Assembly: GCA_964528605.1 (NCBI GenBank)
Contig: CAZGSV010000105.1
Coordinates: 1 to 11,273, forward strand
DNA: 11,273 bases
Source of the DNA: CAZGSV01 sp964528605
GTDB taxonomy: Bacteria > Armatimonadota > Zipacnadia > CAZGSV01
Direction of reading: 5' to 3'
The notes beneath the pieces were generated by a model that saw only the letters and a program-made list of their open reading frames with translations, had not been told where the DNA came from and did not search any database. The translations under genes and the position numbers were made by a program. The stretch's first letter is position 1; the number at the start of each line of letters is the position of its first letter. This document shows positions 7,501 through 11,273 of this stretch, in pieces.

Positions 7501-8266
7501 CGATATTGACTAGGCGCGCTGCGGCGTTAACCGCCGGCCCCATCGCGGTGTATTGGTACTCGCCGGCGCCGCCGACTTCGCCCGCGACGACGTCGCCGGT
7601 GTTGATGGCGACGTGGATCTGAAGTCCGCCGGCGGGCTGGGCCTGGGCCTCGCGGTCGAGTTCGGCTATGGTAGCGATCATCTTATCGGCCACGCGCAGG
7701 GCGCGCTCCGGGGCGCGGTCAACGGCGATGGGGGCGCCGAAGAGCGCCATCACTTGGTCGCCTTCGAATTTGTCCACGTAACCGTCGTACTCGGAGATGA
7801 TGGAGACGGCGCGTTCGAACCAGGTATTGACCATGTTGGTGACGTCTTCGGGGTCGAGGGTCTCCGAGAGGCTGGTGAAGCCGGTGAGGTCGGCCATCAG
7901 GACGGTGACGTTGCGGCGGGTGCCGGCGGGCTCGCGGACGCCCTGGTCGAGTCGCTGGGCGAGTTGCTGGGGCAGGTAGCGGCGCATTTGGCCGCGCATG
8001 GAGCCCAGAAGTTGGGCAACGTCCACCTTCTGTGGGGCGGCCGCGCGCGGCCCGCCGCACTGGCCGCAGAACTTGCTGCTGGCGGGATTCTGGGCGCCGC
8101 AGGAAGGGCAAACCCAGGGCAGAGGCTTGCCGCAAGAGCCGCAGAGCTGGTTGGCAGGAGGATTGTCGCTGCCGCACTCGGGGCAAGTGATGGTCAGGCG
8201 GGCGCCGCAGCTACCGCAGAACTTCTGGTCCGCGGGGATCTCCGCTTGGCACTTGGGGCAGCGCAT
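4523..8266 (-). CDS. Zinc-ribbon / class III adenylyl-guanylyl cyclase / AAA-STAND ATPase / TPR signalling protein
   Basis: This 1247-residue protein starts with three zinc ribbons, each CxxC-x10-CxxC (C3/C6/C17/C20, C28/C31/C42/C45, C53/C56/C67/C70). The class III nucleotide cyclase domain (about 118-302) has metal-binding D126 (MADLTGF) and D170 (KFEGDQVMALFG), purine-selecting K166 and T240 (YTAMGPAVNAAAR), and transition-state N247 and R251. All expected residues are present, and Thr at the purine position points to class IIIb, so cyclic AMP is the likely product. The ATPase domain has Walker A GGEAGVGKST (341-350) and Walker B VILLMDDLHWAD (463-474). The block EFEHHLVQEVVYSHLL (655-670) leads into TPR-like helical repeats to about 1210. 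The overall plan resembles soluble adenylyl cyclases and bacterial cyclase-ATPase regulators. No membrane span is seen. The ATG at 8266 is preceded by GGAGAAGGG. The TPR part probably senses a partner or ligand, but the signal is unknown. Confidence 0.92.
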   Translation of the reverse strand: MRCPKCQAEIPADQKFCGSCGARLTITCPECGSDNPPANQLCGSCGKPLPWVCPSCGAQNPASSKFCGQCGGPRAAAPQKVDVAQLLGSMRGQMRRYLPQQLAQRLDQGVREPAGTRRNVTVLMADLTGFTSLSETLDPEDVTNMVNTWFERAVSIISEYDGYVDKFEGDQVMALFGAPIAVDRAPERALRVADKMIATIAELDREAQAQPAGGLQIHVAINTGDVVAGEVGGAGEYQYTAMGPAVNAAARLVNIAQAGQIVVGEETYRRTQNVAEYQPLQPARVKGIPRPLKPHLLLRLLPPRETRARAAVMVGRHKEMEVLRDSWHLASQGEGQIVGIGGEAGVGKSTLAQQFCQQVAGEAAVLTSHCFSYASRVPYLPLTELLRTALSLPQEDARLRETIRQRLQAIDPQLNEWAPYFGSLLGVSEDQAAIAPIEARDRREATYQGLRALIFALAAQRPVILLMDDLHWADEISVDFLDSLVPRIANRRLLLVTLFRPDFSHQWVRRPNYSHIGLERLSPQDSESLADLLIQQRHLPERFKALLVERSDGNPFFMGEIARTIEEQSRTRAPEEEWQPGIPDTVEEILMVRIDGLPPAAQRVLHLASVVGREVSFPILRSLVQDTIPLRPAVEELVQAELLREVNLEAEGTYEFEHHLVQEVVYSHLLKRDRERLHLQVAKALRAHLARRLKGNHAVLAYHYERAHAWEQALRFSVLAALEAQSNYAHAHTLSFAEKAIHAAHQLPRTGFSLAWEIPAHWCNSHVLRMRGQVQPALSASIRALQLARQLNWPDKVGLAYYDVGFSYQVAGDYEKAKQCFRGALQVWQRAKMPEGELRAHVALGACYYYLGRHDLNQQHIERAMQLAEQVPWNVAVTTVMSGAYNNAGDLYHWLGNNDEALRYFGKALDLARSPARRQDLKNLAPPNKRGEAWALGNIGLVHASRADYAQAFDYISQALELASLVEEHFFECLLHTDMSHYLLLTGALQPALQHANDAVRLAQTIGHAESIARALLTLACVKAEFNQQAEAFTLANQARGHAHAVGSQEVSGLAHRTTGLLLAQHLCALDDALAHLRVARQLFHLGRNSKQEAATAVSHASVLVSLHHPQAAARVAERAIVFLRQAEAHYHIAEALAVLGRAHAALGNDDQAQSIFTEALAVTERVACSPLLWRLHAHIARWHASRQRSDQAEQHWKEADRLIQAAAGTLSAEPLRQGFLAAWDRQNIARRLPQECSPEAPAGPRP

Positions 8267-8291
8267 CCTCGCCCTTCTCCGGCAGCAGTGA

Positions 8292-8319
8292 GGAACAGAT
8301 TGTTCCGTGTCTCACGGAA
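8292..8319. promoter_or_regulatory. Two overlapping perfect inverted repeats, putative operator of the cyclase gene
   Basis: The first repeat is GGAACA-GAT-TGTTCC (8292-8306), with 6-base arms. The second is TTCCGTG-TCT-CACGGAA (8303-8319), with 7-base arms. They share TTCC at 8303-8306, giving alternating GGAA/TTCC/GGAA boxes. A further pair, GTGAG (8288-8292) and CTCAC (8311-8315), encloses the first repeat. The block lies just downstream of the predicted minus-strand -10 box and 26-53 bases before the cyclase start codon, which suits a repressor site or a 5'-leader structure. The protein that would bind is unknown. Confidence 0.6.
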
Positions 8320-8320
8320 G

Positions 8321-8349
8321 ATTGTAGGGCCGGGGCCGGAGGGGGTCAA
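8321..8349 (-). promoter_or_regulatory. Sigma70-like promoter of the cyclase gene
   Basis: Read on the minus strand, TTGACC (8349-8344) is separated by 17 bases from TACAAT (8326-8321). Both hexamers are one mismatch from consensus (TTGACA, TATAAT) at the ideal spacing. Transcription would begin near 8314, inside the inverted-repeat block, leaving a leader of about 48 bases before the ATG at 8266. Confidence 0.65.
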
Positions 8350-8432
8350 CGGAGGCGGCCCAGCGGGAGGCTGGCGTGCGGCCGAGCCTCGCAGGGAGCC
8401 GAGCGTAGGGCTGCTGAATGGCGTGAGGCGCG

Positions 8433-8462
8433 TTGACGCTGTAGAGGGGGCGCTGCTAGTAT
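8433..8462 (+). promoter_or_regulatory. Sigma70-like promoter of the beta-propeller gene
   Basis: TTGACG (8433-8438) and TAGTAT (8457-8462) are separated by 18 bases. Transcription would start near 8469. This leaves a leader of about 45 bases before the preferred ATG at 8514 and almost none before the in-frame ATG at 8472. The promoter lies back to back with the cyclase promoter, and their -35 boxes are about 84 bases apart. Confidence 0.6.
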
Positions 8463-8513
8463 GCGGCGATAATGCGAAGCGAGAACTGTAGTAGTGAGCG
8501 GGGGGTGAGTCGT

Positions 8514-9881
8514 ATGCGCAGAGTCGCGCTATGGTGGGCGGCGCTGGGATGGATACTGGCGGCGGGGTGGAGTTGGGCCCAGCGTCCTCAGGTTCCCCGG
8601 CACGTGGTAGAGGAGCGGCTGCTAACGTTCTCGGCTTACCACTCGCCGGCGTTTAGCCCCTCGGGAGAGCTGTTGGCGTACGTGAGTGTAAGCGTTAGCC
8701 CCGACGGGGCTAAGCGCCAGGATCTGTGGGTGCAGAACCTGCGGACCGGTACGCGGGCGCAGTTGAGTCGCAACTCCGACTGCAGCCATCCGACCTGGTC
8801 GCCGAAGGGCGATCTGCTGGCGGTGGCGGCGATTCAGAGCGGGGCGGCCGGCGGCGGCGCGGGGCTGTGGGTGATGCAGGCGGACGGGGGACGGCAGACG
8901 CAGATGCTGGGCACGCCCGCTCCCGATGCGCCGCGCTCGCCGGTGTGGAGCCCAGTGGATGACAACCTGGTGGCCTTCCTGTCGCCGATGGAGCGGGTAG
9001 CAGGGAGCAACCCGCAGCGGCGGATGAACATCTATACCATCAACATCGGCACTTCGGATTCGGTGCCGCATTTCGTGCCGGCGGAGGTCGAGGTGTCGCC
9101 TGACTCTGGGCTGGCGTGGAGCGCCGACGGGAAGGCGATCTTCTTCCTCGGGATTTCGGCGGTACAGGAGGCGGCCGAAGGCCAGCCCGCGCCGGCGGCC
9201 TTGTGGCGGCTGGACTTGACCAGCGGCAAGTTCGAGCAGGCGGCGCCGGCGCCGGAGGACTACACCTTCAAGTCGCTGGCGCTGGCGGCGGGGTTGGAGT
9301 CGCTGTCCGCGCTGCTGGTGCCGCGAGGCACCGGGCTGCGGAAGAAAGGCACCTTGGCGCTGCTGGGCAGTGCGGGGGAATCCGTGCGGATGATCAAGTC
9401 CGAGTTGCCGCTGCCCGAGGGCGAATCGGAGGTGCCGTACGGGCAGGCGGTGACCTGGGCGGGCGACGGCCGCACCTGCGTGGTGGTGACCGGTCGCGAC
9501 CTGCTTCTGCTCGGGTTGGCCACGGGTTCGGAGGTGGAGACAAAGGGGTGCGCCTCGAACCTGCGGAAGTTGTACGCGGCTCTGGTGGCGTACACCCAAG
9601 CGCAGCGGGGGAACCTGCCGGAGGCAGGCGCCGCGGAGGGCGGCCAGGAGAAGTGGGTGGCAGCGGTGACGCCGTACTTGTCGGACGTGGCCGTGCTGGG
9701 CTGTCCGCTGGAGGTGGAGGCGCGAGCAGGGAGCAGTTACGAGTTCAACCCGGCGCTGAGCGGCAAGGTGCTGGCTTACGTGGAGGAGCGCGCGACCACC
9801 CCGCTGCTGACGGAGCGGGTACCGCGGCACGGAGGTAAACGGGCGGTGTTGATGGCTGACGGTCAGGTGCGGCTGCTGTAG
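8514..9881 (+). CDS. Secreted TolB/WD40-like beta-propeller with C-terminal H-X9-DG pseudopilin-type domain
   Basis: This 455-residue protein begins with a Sec-type signal peptide: MRR, a hydrophobic core (about 4-19), and probable cleavage after WSWA at residue 22. There is no lipobox. The mature part holds about five PD40/TolB-like blades with recurring (S)PxWSPxGxLLA cores: SPAFSPSGELLAYV (44-57), HPTWSPKGDLLAV (92-104), SPVWSPVDDNLVAF (142-155), LAWSADGKAIFF (200-211), and VTWAGDGRTCVVV (313-325). From about 346 it matches the tail of H-X9-DG (DUF1559-type) pseudopilins: CASNLRKLYAALVAYTQ (346-362), WVAAVTPYL, GCP (396-398), SSYEFN, and RHGGKRAVLMADG, where H439 and D449-G450 are exactly nine residues apart. 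The prepilin N-terminal helix is absent. ATG 8514 is chosen because the signal peptide starts there and GGGGGTGAG (8501-8509) precedes it; ATG 8472 is in frame but sits at the predicted transcription start. Function is unknown, probably extracytoplasmic. Confidence 0.85.
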   Translation: MRRVALWWAALGWILAAGWSWAQRPQVPRHVVEERLLTFSAYHSPAFSPSGELLAYVSVSVSPDGAKRQDLWVQNLRTGTRAQLSRNSDCSHPTWSPKGDLLAVAAIQSGAAGGGAGLWVMQADGGRQTQMLGTPAPDAPRSPVWSPVDDNLVAFLSPMERVAGSNPQRRMNIYTINIGTSDSVPHFVPAEVEVSPDSGLAWSADGKAIFFLGISAVQEAAEGQPAPAALWRLDLTSGKFEQAAPAPEDYTFKSLALAAGLESLSALLVPRGTGLRKKGTLALLGSAGESVRMIKSELPLPEGESEVPYGQAVTWAGDGRTCVVVTGRDLLLLGLATGSEVETKGCASNLRKLYAALVAYTQAQRGNLPEAGAAEGGQEKWVAAVTPYLSDVAVLGCPLEVEARAGSSYEFNPALSGKVLAYVEERATTPLLTERVPRHGGKRAVLMADGQVRLL

Positions 9882-9894
9882 CCGCGGGGGCGGC
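9881..9894. other. Small GC hairpin between propeller gene and downstream ORF
   Basis: GCCGC (9881-9885) and GCGGC (9890-9894) form a perfect five-pair stem with a GGGG loop. It begins on the last base of the propeller stop codon and lies 20 bases before the next ATG. No T-run follows, so intrinsic termination is unlikely. It may be chance in GC-rich DNA or may modulate expression of the second gene. Confidence 0.25.
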
Positions 9895-9914
9895 AAGGGA
9901 AGCAGATTGGAGAG

Positions 9915-11273
9915 ATGAGTTCGTATCACCCTTCAGTGGCGAAGGTAATGGAGCAGCTGAGGGGGCTGGGAGTGCCACTGGTAGGGTTCGGGCAGACGGT
10001 CTTCTGGGATGAGCCGATGAAGGCGGCGGTGGCGCGGGCGATGGGGGACCTGGCGCCCGCGCTGGAGTTGGTCGCCGGGGTGCACGACACCGACTACTTC
10101 AGCAAACTCCCGGCGCGGGTGGCATCCGAGGAGCGCTATGCGGTGCTGCCGCACAACGATGCGGGCACGCGGGGGTTGTGGGCGGCGACGGGTGAGATAG
10201 CGGGGCTGTTCGGCAGCGAGACCTGGGTCACGGTGGAGGAACTCAAAGCGGCAGCGGTGCAGATGCACAAGGCGCTGGCCGCGAGCGGCGGGCGGGGAGG
10301 GCTGGACGAGTGGACGGAGGCCTGGGGGTGGCGCGGGCTGGTGGACACGCGTTCGTCGCACACGGTGGCGTGCGAGGTGCAGACGATGGCGGTGCTGCCG
10401 GCCCTGGAGACGCTGGTGCGGTGGGGCTGCGAGGAGACGCTGCGCATTTTGGGCCCCGAGGCGACGGCGGGCAGGGATTGCAGCGTGCAGCAGAGGCTGC
10501 TGCTGCGGGTGCGGGATTTGCTGCGGGGGGGGCACTGCCCGACGCTGCCGATGCTCTACGCGCACTTGCTGGAGGAACTCTACGGCTGGATGGGCACTGG
10601 CAGGGGCCGGGTGCGCACCACCACTTCGACCTCGTTCTTCTATTTCTGCCCCAAGACGGCGTCGGCGCCCAGATTCGAGCCGGTAACCAAGTTCCTGTCG
10701 CCGGCCACGCGAGCGACTTGCCGCGAGGCGTACAACCGGGCCACGGCGGGGGCGGGCATCTACGAGTTGGAGCGCTTCGGCGAGGGGGCGATCCCCTTCG
10801 ACCTAGTGGTGCCTGGGCGGGGGCGGGGCACGATTCGGGTCGTGGGCACGCGCATATGGGTGGACTTTGATGTGGAGCCGGCGACGGTGGAGGCGGACAG
10901 GGCGGTCGAATCGGCCGCGGACCTGGCGGAGGCTCTGGAGGGCGTGTTCTGCAGCCCGGCGGCGCTAGTGGGCAAGGCCTTGGTGCTGCCGCTGATGTTC
11001 CTGGGCGAGGCAGTGATGGTGCTCCACGAGGGCGCCTCGGGTTACGTGGAGCGTACGGGGCGCATGCTGGCGGAGATGAGAGAAGCGGGTTGCGCGCTGG
11101 AGTTCTACCCCATCCTCCGGGTGGGCTACCGCACCTGGGATGCGCTGGCAGTGGTGGACCGCGAGTTCTTGCTGCCGCCGCATCTGGCGCAGGCTTTCGG
11201 GGAGCAACGGCTGAGCGCGAAGGAGTTTGCGGAGCGCTGGCGGGCGGCAGTGGAGGGACAGCGGCAACTGCTG
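9915..11273 (+). CDS. Large protein of unknown function, open at right window edge
   Basis: From ATG 9915 the frame is open for 453 codons to the last base of the window with no stop, so the gene is incomplete at its 3' end. I do not recognise the family. The N-terminal third is rich in conserved-looking polar motifs: GFGQTVFWDEPMK (24-36), VHDTDYF (56-62) and LPHNDAGTRGLWAATGEI (78-95), which resemble an active or binding site. Later notable stretches are TTTSTSFFYFCPKT (235-248) and VVPGRGRGTIRVVGTRIWVDF (298-318). There is no signal peptide. A hydrophobic stretch (355-371) is interrupted by charged residues and is probably buried rather than a membrane span. A purine-rich GGAAG/GGAGAG region precedes the ATG, and ATG 9948 is an alternative. 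The frame shows the G-skewed codon use of neighbouring plus-strand genes, supporting a real gene. It lies 33 bases after the propeller gene and is probably co-transcribed. Confidence 0.82.
   Translation, partial: MSSYHPSVAKVMEQLRGLGVPLVGFGQTVFWDEPMKAAVARAMGDLAPALELVAGVHDTDYFSKLPARVASEERYAVLPHNDAGTRGLWAATGEIAGLFGSETWVTVEELKAAAVQMHKALAASGGRGGLDEWTEAWGWRGLVDTRSSHTVACEVQTMAVLPALETLVRWGCEETLRILGPEATAGRDCSVQQRLLLRVRDLLRGGHCPTLPMLYAHLLEELYGWMGTGRGRVRTTTSTSFFYFCPKTASAPRFEPVTKFLSPATRATCREAYNRATAGAGIYELERFGEGAIPFDLVVPGRGRGTIRVVGTRIWVDFDVEPATVEADRAVESAADLAEALEGVFCSPAALVGKALVLPLMFLGEAVMVLHEGASGYVERTGRMLAEMREAGCALEFYPILRVGYRTWDALAVVDREFLLPPHLAQAFGEQRLSAKEFAERWRAAVEGQRQLL

Noticed and set aside
6290..7513. 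407-residue plus-strand open frame opposite the cyclase gene
   Set aside because: It lies wholly inside the well-supported cyclase-ATPase gene on the other strand, shows no recognisable domains, and such open antisense frames are expected in GC-rich coding DNA.
9881..9894. GC hairpin as an intrinsic terminator
   Set aside because: No T-run follows the stem, and the next gene starts 20 bases later on the same strand with a purine-rich ribosome binding region.
8622..9929. 435-residue minus-strand open frame opposite the propeller gene
   Set aside because: Its product is a low-complexity Arg/Pro/His/Gln-rich sequence typical of antisense shadows, while the plus strand encodes a clear signal peptide, propeller repeats and the H-X9-DG motif.
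10310..10870. 186-residue plus-strand frame inside the last gene
   Set aside because: It is a Gly/Ala/Arg-rich out-of-frame shadow of the 453-codon frame beginning at 9915, which has the more protein-like composition and a suitable start.
9915..11273. Assignment of the last ORF to a bacillithiol-synthesis (BshC-like) family
   Set aside because: GFGQ followed by a Lys and a His-Asp motif loosely recalls BshC, but spacing and flanking residues do not match well enough to support a name.

Overview
The window is very GC-rich and densely coded. It looks like chromosomal DNA of a free-living bacterium, probably from the Armatimonadota or a neighbouring phylum. This placement is an inference. It rests on high GC, abundant GTG starts, and above all a C-terminal H-X9-DG domain of the type attached to pseudopilin-like proteins, which are numerous in Armatimonadota and Planctomycetota. 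A 16S or marker-gene comparison would settle it. I saw no tRNA, rRNA, CRISPR array, insertion sequence or phage gene.

Region 1 (1-3006, plus strand) is a compact housekeeping operon: the 3' end of ileS, a DksA/TraR-type zinc-finger protein, lspA, lgt and an RluD-type pseudouridine synthase. Neighbours overlap by 4 bases (GTGA) or lie 3-14 bases apart, so they are probably co-transcribed and translationally coupled. Lgt attaches diacylglycerol to prolipoproteins and LspA then cleaves their signal peptides, so consecutive enzymes of lipoprotein maturation sit side by side.

Region 2 (3063-8266) is a signalling pair transcribed towards each other. The plus-strand gene encodes a membrane-anchored protein kinase-like domain that has lost key catalytic residues, followed by a proline/glycine-rich linker and a PEGA domain. 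The minus-strand gene encodes a 1247-residue protein with three zinc ribbons, a class III nucleotide cyclase with all its expected catalytic residues, an AAA/STAND-type ATPase and a long TPR array. The two genes end on one shared CTAG, so their stop codons overlap on opposite strands.

Region 3 (8267-8513) is a divergent control region. It has a good sigma70-like promoter for each direction. Two overlapping perfect inverted repeats lie where transcription of the cyclase gene should begin.

Region 4 (8514-11273, plus strand) holds a secreted TolB/WD40-like beta-propeller with a C-terminal H-X9-DG domain. After 33 bases comes a long ORF of unknown function that is still open at the window edge. 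Throughout the window the plus strand appears richer in G than C, including inside the minus-strand cyclase gene. This suggests a replication-linked skew, with the cyclase gene on the lagging-strand template side.
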